From Rhyacichthys aspro (Eukaryota; Chordata; Actinopteri; Gobiiformes; Rhyacichthyidae): a stretch of 64,000 bases of DNA. Each line of letters starts with the position of its first letter. Positions within the stretch are counted from its first letter, which is position 1. The notes under the pieces are model-generated. The model did not search any database. It was not told the DNA's origin and saw only the letters and a list, made by a program, of their open reading frames with translations. The stretch spans positions 16,721,932 through 16,785,931 of the forward strand of contig CM072170.1 of the NCBI GenBank assembly GCA_036850595.1, in the 5' to 3' direction. The translations under genes and the position numbers were made by a program. Positions 1 through 11,060 of the stretch are shown in pieces.

Positions 1-13
1 TTTTACAGGGTAT

Positions 14-110
14 GCATTGTGTTCTGCGTCCTGATTGGCTAAGGGAGAACTCGGGCATTGTGTTCTGCGTCCTGATTGGCTAAGGGACTGTAGACCATTG
101 TCAATCAGTC
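14..110. promoter_or_regulatory. Tandem 33-bp duplication with inverted CCAAT boxes
   Basis: A 33-bp block at 14-46 is repeated exactly at 55-87 (41-bp period). Each copy holds ATTGG (34-38 and 75-79), the inverted CCAAT box bound by NF-Y in many TATA-less promoters. A CAAT sits just after, near 99, followed by CpG-bearing sequence. With the candidate start codon at 242 this looks like a proximal promoter read on the plus strand. Direction and use are inferred. Confidence 0.4.
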
Positions 111-241
111 TCCTCCGCGCCGTGTCTCCTGTACAGTACAGAATGCGTTCGGCTTGACAAATTTACATAAATGTTCGATCGCTAGCAGTGTGACTCTGAA
201 GTGCTGTATGTTTGCAAGTTTTCTCCCCGACAAAACCCACA

Positions 242-325
242 ATGTCAACGAAACGTTCTGCACCGACAAAGTCACCTGCGGTCGCACCCAAAAGGCAGAG
301 GAAGATGCTAAGGTTTGAACTTTGA
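242..325 (+). CDS. Candidate short first coding exon or transposase N-terminus relic
   Basis: An ATG at 242 opens a 27-codon frame of strongly basic, Ser/Thr/Pro-containing sequence (begins MSTKRSAPTKSP) with a nuclear-localisation-like KRQRK at residues 17-21, ending at a TGA at 323-325. N-termini of this kind are common in pogo/Tigger/CENP-B-type transposase-derived proteins, but the helix-turn-helix part that should follow is absent. It could be a first exon using a weak donor near 313, or a truncated relic. It lies about 150 bases after the CCAAT duplication, the only context that supports it. No product is assigned. Confidence 0.25.
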   Translation: MSTKRSAPTKSPAVAPKRQRKMLRFEL

Positions 326-2266
326 GAGTTTTTAAACAAGAGAGTAATGTGAGAAAATGTTAATGCCTGTCTGAGAAAAGTGGCTAATTCATAGCCATAC
401 TATTCCTGCTAAGGTTTAGAGTAGGTCTGGGCAATATGATAAAAACTAAAAATCATTTTTTAAATTTTCCCTATGATTTAGTATTTAAATCTTTCCTTTT
501 TTCTTACAGCAGCAGCAGATATCTAAATTACCCTCACTGTGAAAATAAAGGTTAGATAATTTTTAGTTTTAGCCCTCTTTATCTCTATAGACCAGGTGTA
601 ATGTGATTTACATGGCACAAATAAAGTCCTCTGAGGTTTATTTGCATAAATCACCAGTCTGCTATTTCCCTAAACCAACGCATTACAGAGGTAATATGAC
701 TAATTTCTCCTGTGATTATTTGTGTCTTTAGTGTCACCAGAGTCATTATTGGACATTATTTGAGCTGCTCTGGTGCTAGCAGCATTAGCCACAACCCAGT
801 AAAAGCTATAGTGCAGTCTTCAATTTAGCAATATGGCTCAGGAGGGAGAGAGCGTTGTGTAATTACCCTGCGATCGATACATTGATTTTATATCACAATT
901 TTAACCAAATATTTAACCTGAATAGAAAGCAATTTATTCTACTCAAATTAAAGAAAATCATTCAAATGAACAAAGCTAACTATTCCAAACTTCTATTCCT
1001 AATCCTTTTTATTCTAATAAGGTTTTAGTTTATTCCTATTTAGAGTAACACATGCTCTTATTTATAAGTCCTGCTTATACATGAGCCTCAGCAGTGAGCA
1101 GTAAAGTCCTGACTGTTATCATCTTTGCAGATATTTTCTCAGTAATTACATTGGTACTATTCCGTTTATTTACACTGTGCATGTAGGGTTAAATATATAC
1201 AATACTTAACTGATGTTTGCATTTTGTATCAATGCAACTAGATTGTGGGTCATTATATCGATATATCTATGTACAGTATATTACAGATCAATTGTTACAC
1301 CCCTACTATCAATCAACAATAGCAGTGAACTTGGTATGCATTGTTAAATGGAATGCAATGGTAAAGCGACAAGATCTCACTGCTGCCGAACAAGCGGGAC
1401 ACGTGGTTTTCAAATGGTATGATCAGAGAAGTTTCCTGGTGACGCACAAGAATGTTTTTATCAGCATCATCATCAGTTCATCAGGACCCATATCTCCAGA
1501 GTTTGGTATCCGGCTGACAAACACGTGTACCATATTTATCTTGTTACCCAACAAGACGTTTTAGTGAAGAAAATCACATTTGGATATAACTGGAACAAGT
1601 GGTTAAAGAGCTATTGAAGTAATGTCATCATGTTCGAATGTGGTCCATTCTGGAACTACTCCATTATCCTTTCACTAGTGAGTTCTTTGTTTGCAGACCC
1701 TGAGCCTCATCCATTAACATCAGAGCGTGCAGCTCATAACGTGTCTGCGTCAGTCAAATCAATGCCTTCATTCATATTAACGTTCAAAGTGAAAGACAGC
1801 CGTAGATGTGAACATTCTGCTTGTCAAAGAAAAATAGACCATCCTCGGACCTTGTTTTTTCCACTTGTTTGTTTTGTTTATCAGAGCAGCTTTTAATATT
1901 CAGTGTATGGCTGTTTAAGAGGCTGATAAAGCTTTGTGTGCTAGTTGTACATGGTTTCTTTAATCTGTAATTGTACTTTGTACAATCCGTGTCTATTGTG
2001 TCCAATGACAATTCATAAATATATATATTCATTTTTAGCATTAGTCGAAGATATTTTCATTCATTCATCAGCAGCTAAAACAGACTACAGCTATGACATG
2101 GTGCTCACTATAACTGTAACAGAAACTTATCAACTATGGAGGCAGAAAACTGATTAACTGATAATCGCTTAACTGTCATTAAGAAACTGACCAATTAAAA
2201 TTTCAATAACCGATTAAAATAGATCCAAATCCATATATACATAGCTAGTGATGCTAATGAATTGTT
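326..2266. other. Gene-free stretch
   Basis: AT-rich sequence with no recognisable exon. A 115-codon open frame at 1217-1564 (+) contains VFKWYDQRSF, weakly reminiscent of piggyBac-type transposase text, but it cannot be extended into a convincing domain. Confidence 0.5.
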
Positions 2267-2342
2267 TGTGTGTGTGTGTGTGTGTGTGTATATATAGATA
2301 GATAGATAGATAGATTAGATACATATATATATATATAAATAG

Positions 2343-2420
<78 letters not shown>

Positions 2421-2421
2421 T
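2267..2421. repeat. Compound microsatellite (TG)n-(GATA)n-(AC)n-(AT)n
   Basis: About 22 bases of (TG)n are followed by GATA/TAGA repeats (about 2295-2320), an AT-rich spacer, about 67 bases of uninterrupted (AC)n (2344-2410) and a short AT run. The TG and AC arms are inverted relative to each other and could pair. Open frames across it are artefacts. Confidence 0.97.
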
Positions 2422-4600
2422 TAAAAACTTCATGCTGCTTGACAATTTTATAGTTCTGACACAAATAGTTCAGAAGTTATGGCTTGTGGAAATTTGTCAT
2501 TTTCAAACAACCCTGATTTTGATCTGACGCGCCCACTTTGTAAACCTAAATATCTTGCGATCTAAAAAACATACCACCTTCACATTTTGCTCACATGCTA
2601 CTAATCCTATAGACACTGAACACATCAAGTTTAAAGCAAATCCAAGACGATCACAAATAATGACTTGCAAGTTTTTATTTTTCCTTCTTCTTTACTGTAA
2701 TGGGACTCCAAGGAGGCTCTTGATAATGTTACAAAGTGGAAGGCTGCCAGTATTTGTTTTTTTGCGCAAAACATCACTGTAATTTTGTCATCTATTGATG
2801 TTGCAAATATTGATACAGCAATAAAAAATAGATTTGATTCTTTTAACAGGTCTAAAGCAATATAGTGTCAAGTGGACTGCCAGTCATCCCAGTGAGCACA
2901 ATGATATATTAAAGGACTGTAATAGAACGGAAACATTCAGTGACTTTAAAAGTATATCTGTAAAATGTATGACGATATTTTGGTATTTTATGATTATTTG
3001 GTAAATCTGAGTCCATGGGAGCCATTGCTGACCATCCAGAGTGTCCTATTATTTTTGCAGTCTGGCTCACAACCCCCCAGTATGACAGCAGCTGTGTTTT
3101 TTCAGCCAATTAGAATAACCTTTTTTTGCCACAGTTGCTATAGCACACGCAGTCAGTTAATTGCTGCAGAATGACGGTAGGACTGTTGCTGTATGTGTGC
3201 TTATTTGTAGTATGATTATGGCTTTCTATTGTATTGAATGCATACAAAAACATCCATCTATCACCTATGCTTTCTTCATGCAGTACCAAAATGTTGAAAC
3301 AAAGTGCACAAGTGACACTGTGTAACTACATTTCTGCTACACACAGGCACATTCACACACAGTGGAGACTCTGGAGCCTTCACAAAGCCACCTCTGCATC
3401 AGCACCGCCTCAATCGATTTCAGTGTGTGCTGCCAGCTTTAGTCTCGTTGTGCCAAGTGTCCCTTCGAGTCGTGCCGCACTGCCTGCATCATCATCTGCC
3501 TCCTGCGCTGTTCACAGGGAACTAATCATTCATAAACTGTCCAAAGCAAATTAGTGTGGATTGTTATTCCTGCTTACTGTCAAATACTGCGCCATGAAAG
3601 ACTTTCAAAGTATTTCTGCTTAAGAAGATAAAGCTGAATCCCAGATTTAACTCTCTGGATTCATCCATACATCAAGAGAGTCTTCTACTAATACTCACTG
3701 TAGGCAGTTTGGGTCTTGCTGTTGGCCCTACTTGTTAGAAATAGACAATTAATAACTGAAATAAAATAATATAGCTGGAAATAAAAAATTGGTCTTAGGT
3801 GGTTACTTACAACATCTCTCTTGCGACTGTCATGATTGTCTTTTAGCCAAATAACATTCACTTCAAAATACTTTTTTTTTTTTAAGGCCATTGGTAAACA
3901 TAAAAAAATGCTAATGCAACACTACCAAGTTTACTTTTAAGAGCTACTATGTCAAAATCTATAAGAGAACGCACAAAGAATACTATGAGAAATGAAGATC
4001 AAATATTTTTTGTCCACATGGTCTTGCCGTACCAAATCAAGCACATTGTTTGTGCATACAAAGAGCATTTATTGACTTAAACTGGTATTGACACAAATTA
4101 GGGAGTGACCAAGATTCCAGTTTGGCTGGAAATATGTACACACCAGTACCGCACTAGACGAAACATACCCTGACCCTGTAGTTTCAGTTAGATTTCCAGC
4201 ATTGGCCATTTGCTTAATACCATCCCTTCTCCCCAATGTTTGCTCTCTATCAATTGTCTGTGTCTGTAAATCTCCTAAAATGCCTAGTGATGTGTAGTAA
4301 CCACTTGCAGTACTAAATAATAACTTTTACTACTGATATTCCTACATAGACTTAATAGGTCAAAAAGGTCATAAATTCTCTGAATAGTTTATTACAGATC
4401 ACTTAGCACAACCATACCACTCTTGATTTGATTGCCACCTCAGGCCATTTGCCCCATGACATTCATTCAGCAGCTGAGGAACGTAGGTATTCTCTGGTGA
4501 CAGATGAGTCAGCCGGTTCAAAGGCTACTCTATGGATCACATAGCACAGAAAAGATCTAGGAAACCACCAGAAACCATAGCTGTATGCACTGATGAGCAA
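2422..4600. other. Gene-free stretch
   Basis: No coding exon, RNA gene or recognisable repeat seen. Short open frames here show no family resemblance and lack convincing splice context. Confidence 0.5.
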
Positions 4601-4607
4601 CATAAGC

Positions 4608-5388
4608 TGCGTTTCTATTATGGGTGCGGTAGGGGTCAGGTCAGTAGGGGACGGTTTGGTATGGGTAACCCCTTTAAGAGGCATGTGTTTTGTGCTGGGT
4701 CCTGAAGAGCAGAGCCTATTACATAAGAAACAACTTCACTGAAGTGCTACAAAAGTCGCATACCTATTTGAGATATAAAAGGTATCTGAAGAACACCTTT
4801 TGATACATTGTTGGAAAATTAATATAAAAAAGGATAAATCTTGGTCTAGCAGCAAAAGGCTGGAACTACATTTACTGCAGTAAACAGACTGTTTCTGGTG
4901 TATTCCTAGCTTTCTAAACATTAAATTCAAAGAAATGCTGCAATTTCCTATAATGAAGGGACTCACTAATTGATGCCAAAGGCTCCACTTGTGTTTAATG
5001 CAGTTTAGAGAGTAACATTTAAATTCATGAAGGGGGAGATATATGTTGGAAACAGTCACTAAGGCTAGCTGCTTGCTAGCTTGTGGTTAGGAAAAAGTAC
5101 TACATTTAGAATGTTTTCCGTTGGAATATGTTGAGGTGTAATCTATTTAGAAAAAACATTTCTGCTTCTCGTTTTCGCTCAAGTAATGATTGTCCCATCA
5201 GCTGACTCCACTGTTGAACTACGCTCCTCCCAAACAATACCACAACGCAGAACCCACATGGGACCTCTAGATGAACGGTACAGTATGGCAAACTTTTTAG
5301 GTACGCCTCAGTCCAATTATGGTAAAAGAAACCTGCCAGAACCCACCCAAACCACATCACACAATCACAATGGAAACGTGGCTATAGA
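4608..5388. mobile_element. Possible non-autonomous DNA transposon
   Basis: The left side begins GCTGCGTTTCTATTATGGG and the right side, read in reverse complement, begins GCCACGTTTCCATTGTG. The shared GCGTTTC/ACGTTTCCATT core suggests imperfect terminal inverted repeats about 780 bases apart. Many fish DNA elements begin with a similar GCGTTTCCATTA core. No clear target-site duplication was found, so boundaries are approximate. Confidence 0.25.
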
Positions 5389-5399
5389 GGCCACTATTC

Positions 5400-7392
5400 A
5401 TACAGTTATAGTCATAGATCCATCAATTAACCCCCAAGGTTAAACATTAAAGACAAACTATTTCAAATCAACATAGTACTTAAATGAAATAAATGAGATG
5501 TGTTGAACTTAGAAGGATATAAAAACGCATACAACGTTTTAGTAGCGATATGAACTTTTCAGTTCACCATAAATGGACTGGATAAATGGAGTGCACCTCC
5601 AGATGTTTTCCATTAACTGATTATACAGATAAAAGACAACAGATACCTGATTACCCCAGGAAACAAAGACCTTTATATAAACTTACATATACATTTAGGT
5701 AAATTGCCCAGACATGAACTGCAACTGGACATTAAGTTAGAGGGGACTATTTGATGTCAGAGTGAGTCACCTCTGTATCAAAGGGTAGAGTAGGGGGTAA
5801 AATATTCTAGACATGGCCTCTTGTTTACATCATACAGACCACTGCAGCGCTACCACACCCACAACAGACCATCACTTAGTCAATAAAGAAGCAGAGTCCA
5901 CCAACTGTGAGCCTGTGCCTGAGCTCAGCAGTCTGTAATTCTACCTCAAAACACACCCAGGACCAAAGTGAAACTGATATGCTCCGAGTCTTTTTTTGGA
6001 GTTCTCTTGAAACACTATTAAAACACTATTTGGCTCATTGTTTTTGCATTTAGAACAGTCTCTGGATAACATTTTCACCCCATATTTTTTCAGCTTTTTA
6101 TTCATTGCATCATAAACCATACAGTTGTCATTTGTGCAGTATTTCTGGGGCCTCCCCAAGAGCAAATACAGGTCAGTGATCTTAGCGGTGCTAGCAAAGT
6201 CTATGTTTCAAGAGTTCTGCATAAAACAACCACAGCCTGGAAATTACATAAAAAACATGTGTAATGCATGGCCACTAGATGGTGGCTCAAAGGATAAATG
6301 AAAATTTCTGTATTTTTGCACAAATATAGGAATAATTAGACGTTTAATTTTATGTTTTATATTTTATTTACTCCAACTTTTGTGAAGATAGTGTTTCGTA
6401 GTATTTCATGTTATTACACAGATGTCACAGGGTTGAACTTGTAGTTTTGGAAAAGTTACGTTGTCCAAAACTGACCATGACCAATTAATGCCTGCTGAAC
6501 CTATTTAATAAGCTGCTGCATAAAGCTGTATAAATTAGCCCTGTGTTTCTTGTGCTAACTGAAAACCACAGCAGCAGTGAACATAATGTGGACAGACGGC
6601 TGGTGTGCCACCACACAAACAGCCTGTCAATATGAGGAAGAGTGTCAGTCAGCAGGACTTATGACCCGAGGCTGGGGTCTGTACAGTGAGACTTACTGAC
6701 TGCATGTCGCCCTGTGACAAGACCAGTGAGCAAGTCACATGGAAACAGACTGGAGCAGACTTACTTTCAGGCTATATCCAGGCCAACTCACAGTGTACAC
6801 TCTTCTACTTTGTCATGTTGAAAACTATAGGAAAGGTTACAATGTGATGCCTAGCTTTTTGGCTTGTGATCATACAGCCTACCCATCACAGACCCTCCAA
6901 TCATATTTGTGTGTCACTGCTATAGCTAGGCTTTCAAATACACATTTGTACAATGCCAATGTCAATGGCTACAATAGCTACAAGTACTAATATCTTCAGG
7001 CAGATCTCAGGTTAACTGTCATTGATCAGGATGCATAGGTCCTAGAATCATTTACAAATAACACTGCACTCCTCTATGAGGCGTTGTTTGCAGTTCTGTA
7101 GGTCTTGAGCATGTTGGGACTTGTAGCTTGTAGCCTTTAACTGTTGTAGCCTAAATGCTCGTATGAATAGAGCAGCTAAATATCGAGCATCTAGCTAATG
7201 CTCTCTACCCACTCACTGTCTACACACAGAATTTGTCATTTTGGTAGCTAATACCCTTTTGTCCATTGAAACTATTGCAAATTGTCCACAATCAGTAACC
7301 ATAGCAACCTAGACTAGTTAGGAACTATATATAAGTCAGGCGTCTAACCCAAATAATGAGTTCAGTACATTAGCTATAGCTACATTGGACTT
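5400..7392. other. Gene-free stretch
   Basis: No supported gene. A 74-codon minus-strand open frame at 5941-6165 has Cys and Lys residues (CSKCKNN) but no recognisable family, and no splice evidence ties it to neighbours. Confidence 0.45.
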
Positions 7393-7393
7393 T

Positions 7394-7437
7394 CTTGCTG
7401 TGAGGCGACAGCACTAACCACTGTGCCACCGTGCGGC
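7394..7437. repeat. Dispersed fish repeat fragment
   Basis: The run CTGTGAGGCGACAGCACTAA followed by CCACTGTGCCACCGTGC is a familiar dispersed motif in fish genomes. Only about 44 bases remain, so the parent family cannot be fixed from the sequence. Confidence 0.55.
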
Positions 7438-8225
7438 ACTTTAATAACAACACAGAGAGTCTGTAGATCTGCGCCCTCTACTGGCTAAAGGTTACACAGT
7501 AGCGGTAAAATGTTTAGGAATTCACCCTGTCCAAAATAATTGTCCAATCAGAGCCTTAAATCAGTCAGGGTGGCACCACTGTAACCAGTGGAAGTCACTC
7601 TAGAAGATTTTGTTTCTTTGATGCAACTCAAAAGTTGCCCAATTGAAATCTGAAATATCTTAAGTCACAGTGGCATTACAATAGTAAACAACCATAATGC
7701 ATGTTAATCTGACATTCTGTCACCCTAGAGATGTTAAACCTGGTTTCTTAGTGGTGTTAATAAATATCTTGTGTAACAGATGATTCAGTTTGGAAACTAA
7801 AAACAACAGAAATATAAATACAGCATTAGTCTCAACCAAAATATTAATAGCAATAATTCAGAAAGTCTAAAAATGTGGACAAAGATTATTCTTTATATTC
7901 TACAGCACTGTTTCATGACAACAACACAGCCTCAGATGACTCATTAGTTTCCCTTTCAGAAACTTCCAGACCAGGCTTTGAGGGATGACTTGTTTCTGAT
8001 GTCACAAAACAAGTGACCCGCTGTGTCGGCCGCAGTGAGGGTTATATAACGAGGTGTGTTCCCGAAGCACAAAAGTTTGGGTGTGGGCGGGATGTTTCTA
8101 TGTGTGTGGCGCAGAGGACTGGCCTTTAACTACTCTCCAATTAAAGTGGGGCCCACCACAAACACAGCACAGCCTTAGGCAAAGACACACACACACAGCC
8201 CCTCCTCAAACACACACTCACATGT

Positions 8226-8251
8226 TCACACACACACACACACACACACAG
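8226..8251. repeat. (CA)n microsatellite
   Basis: About 26 bases of pure CA repeat inside a wider CA-rich block (8183-8251). It is the source of a His/Thr-rich spurious open frame at 8054-8455. Confidence 0.95.
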
Positions 8252-8577
8252 GCCGAGCACCTGCTGCTGCAGCGTGTCCCCTGTCGCCCTGCACCACTGT
8301 GGTTACATCACAGAGAGACTCTCTGTTTGGAATGGGTGTCTGGAATGAGTGTGTGCCAAAAGAAACTCCAGATCTCACAACTGGCAGAGATTAGAACAGT
8401 TCATAAACAGCCTTCTAAGTGTACAGGGAGACAGAACTGGAAAAGTTCTAGTTGATAAGATAGCATTTTGGATAATGCTCCATTCAGGTAGTCCTTTTCA
8501 ACTTTTAACCAATTTAAAAAATGTAAATCAAAGCTAGCTAAATTTGATTTTGGGACTTCATGTTATATACTTTAATC

Positions 8578-9094
8578 CACACATGTCAAACTTAAGGCCC
8601 GGGGGCCAAATGCGGCCCTTTGCAAAGTTTTATGTGGCCCTTCAATATATTTAGAAGGGTGTATTTTTGGCACTAGGTTTTCATTGTATGTAAACAGGTT
8701 TTTGATGGATTTAAAATGATTTTATTTATCTTTGTAGCAAAAATCAAATCCGTCTAAAACCTGTTCACCTCCAATTAAAACCTGGTCAAATCCATCTTAA
8801 AACTGTTCAAATCCAAATAACACCTGCTCAAATCCACCTAAAAGTTGTTCCAATCCATTTTAAAACAGTTCAAATCCAAAAAAAAAACCCAGCTCAAATC
8901 TATCCAAAACCTGTTGAAATCCAAATAAACATAAGAGGAGGAAATTGATGTTAAATATAACTTTTGTAAGACTCAAATAAAGATGAAATCTCACATTCAA
9001 AGTTGAATAAAAGCCAACTGTCACCATCTTCGGCCCCTGAAAGGATTCTTATTTACTATCGCAGCCCCTCACCTCTTTGAGTTTGACACCACTG
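8578..9094. mobile_element. Non-autonomous hAT-type DNA transposon (517 bp)
   Basis: The element is flanked by an identical 8-bp duplication CTTTAATC (8570-8577 and 9095-9102), the size hAT transposases generate. Its ends are imperfect inverted repeats: the left end reads CACACATGTCAAACTTAAGG, and the reverse complement of the right end reads CAGTGGTGTCAAACTCAAAG. The left arm continues into the GGCCCGGGGGCCAAATGCGG motif typical of a widespread fish repeat. There is no transposase frame; most of the interior is an AC/AT-rich minisatellite. Boundaries come from the duplication and terminal repeats; the superfamily follows from target-site size and end sequence. Confidence 0.8.
8741..8930. repeat. 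Degenerate ~20-bp minisatellite inside the hAT element
   Basis: Roughly nine imperfect copies of a unit like AAAACCTGTTCAAATCCAAT run tandemly through the core of the element. Confidence 0.8.
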
Positions 9095-9624
9095 CTTTAA
9101 TCATAATGGCAGCAATATATTGTATAATACACTTAAATGTGATTAGTAAGTAGCTGTCTGGACTAGTTCCAAACTAAACTAAAATTCTAAAACAGTCATG
9201 TACATAATCTGAAGCTATGTTTGAGTATTGAGTATTAGTATTCAGACTTAACAGAGCTATACTGCACACGAGATGGATACTTGTGAGATTTGTGGATTCA
9301 CAAATTAATAGAAATTCAGAAAGTTGTCCAGGTTAAGGCTAAGTGATTTCCATGGAAACACAGCTGGTACAAACCAATAGTGTGGTAGTACTCGCAGTTA
9401 TAGGTGTGGTTTAGGTTCAACGACAAAGTGACTGTTGACATATTGCATTGTAAACATGGCACTGCTGTGATTGGATGAAATGGTGAAAGGCGATGATATC
9501 AAAAACACGAACGACAAAGCATTGCAATATTTTTTAAAAAGTCTTTGGAATAGTTAGCAGATAAAAACGTTCTCACCAGGGACTGAGGTTTCTGTGACAG
9601 TAAAATAACTATTAAATAGGAGAT

Positions 9625-9674
9625 ACTTTTTCAATATTGCATATTACTTTTTCAATATTGCATATTGAAAAAGT
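9625..9674. repeat. Direct duplication ending in a perfect hairpin
   Basis: ACTTTTTCAATATTGCATATT occurs at 9625-9645 and again at 9646-9666. The second copy continues into its own reverse complement, so 9646-9674 forms a 13-bp perfect stem with a 3-base TGC loop. Confidence 0.85.
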
Positions 9675-10477
9675 CCTTTATTCGAACCGTTTACAGCAAA
9701 TAAAATCCTGAGTTTCTGAAAGCACATGAACACAAACTGTCAAACAGCCTGAAAAATTACAGGATTTAGCCCATTGTTATTCATAAGTTGTTATTCATAA
9801 GTATCTGTGGACCAAGTTACTCAACAGACAGCAGTAACTCTTGAAAGTGACAAACGACTCAGTCACTACGACTCAACTTTCCTATTTTATTTTGGCAGTA
9901 GATACTCCAATGAAAACATGAGCCTGTTCATTTTTTAGTTATTAAACAAGAACATCTTCTTAAACAAACTGAGGAGGCTGCACCCTCTTATGTTGTTCTA
10001 GTACCAGACCAGTGTAAGGGTGACAAGTCTATAACTAAATATCTAATAAGTATAACATAATCCAAAAACTATAATTCCTTGATATTACAGCTTATCAAGA
10101 CAAATCAAAGACAAAATAGTTTAATCATGTAGCTCGTGTGCTGAGACAAAGGCAGCTCTTTGTTCTGAATTGAACTAGCTGCTTTGTGTCAACAGGAGCA
10201 CACCTGCTTTGTCCTTACATCTAGGCGAGCATTTATTTCATATTCAGAGTCAATACAACTGAAGCTCGCTCGTGTTCTTTTGTGCACTGTTATTCCTGTT
10301 AGCCACCAGTCTTTGCTAGACAAATAAAGCTCTATTGAGTGATATTTCTAGTTGTTTAGAATGATGGAGTGCAGTGGGGCAATAGGGAAGTGGGGAAGGA
10401 GTGACTTTCACCATCCTTCTAGGTTAATGTTTTCGTCCACTCAACAGTAAATATATCACGAGAAATAAGGAGGGAAG

Positions 10478-10517
10478 TGTTGTTGTTGTTGTTGTTTTTT
10501 GTGTTGTTTTTTTTTGT
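10478..10517. repeat. (GTT)n / poly-T simple repeat
   Basis: Five or more TTG units followed by T-rich sequence. Confidence 0.9.
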
Positions 10518-10589
10518 CATTTAGATTTCAAAGAGTACATCTGAAGTTTTCTGTGAATGAAAAACACGCAGTGCGCCTTTAACTGAGAA

Positions 10590-11060
10590 CCTGCTGGAAC
10601 AGGAGACAGACGGAGGTGACTGGGCTGTGGTACTCACCACTGCGGACACACACACCGCTGCCATGCTTCTCTCGGTAACGACACGGTCAGTAGACACTCG
10701 AGCCCAGCCACTGGAGCCGGTAGTCCCGCCTAGACCTGGTTCATCCTCGTCCTCCGGATCTCACTGGAGGAAGGAGGCAGTCCTACAAGCCGCTGCAGTC
10801 CACGGCTGTCCGGTCTGTGTGAGCGGGTTAGGGCGGACGGGTTTTGGGTAGTCCAGGACTTGGGCTAGCTTCACCTGGAGCGCCGTGCTAACTCCCATAG
10901 CGATGCTGGATGCGGGTTCGCCTCGCCCAGTGTCCAGGCTCGGAGTGAGCAGTGCGGCTGTCCGCTCCGCAGAGCAGCACCCTCAGCTGCCGCGGTGACG
11001 CAGGCAGGGGGCGGGCGCTACGGCAGCCGCTAGGCCAATCACAGCGCTCTGTTAGCAGCG
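10590..11060 (-). promoter_or_regulatory. CpG-rich promoter block
   Basis: GC content and CpG density rise sharply against the AT-rich surroundings. A GGGGGCGGGCGC Sp1-type box lies near 11008, a CCAAT box near 11033 and an E-box CACGTG near 11061. On the minus strand these precede a start codon with good context and a strong splice donor (next entry), so the block is read as the promoter and first exon of a minus-strand gene. Bidirectional use cannot be excluded. Confidence 0.55.
10638..10664 (-). CDS. First coding exon of an unidentified minus-strand gene (MAAVCVSAV)
   Basis: On the minus strand an ATG in good context (GAAGCATGG) opens nine codons, MAAVCVSAV, ending in phase 0 at the donor GTG|GTGAGTAC. 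It sits at the downstream end of a CpG-rich block, as expected for a first exon. The next exon should lie at lower coordinates, but no convincing partner was found in 1-10,600. The gene may therefore have a long first intron reaching beyond the window. Nine residues are too few for identification. It is not an ADGRF exon: it lies downstream of the ADGRF array on the same strand and has its own promoter. Confidence 0.45.

Noticed and set aside
1217..1564. 115-codon frame with VFKWYDQRSF
   Set aside because: Weak resemblance to piggyBac-type transposases only; no catalytic Asp block or terminal repeats could be placed, so it was not listed as an element.
2214..2445. Cys/Val-rich open frames (VCVCVC...)
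   Set aside because: Translation of the (AC)n microsatellite.
5941..6165. 74-codon minus-strand frame with CSKCKNN
   Set aside because: Could be a small exon or element relic, but no homology, promoter or splice context supports it.
8054..8455. 133-codon plus-strand frame
   Set aside because: Its middle is the (CA)n repeat (HTHTHT); no domain and no splice support.
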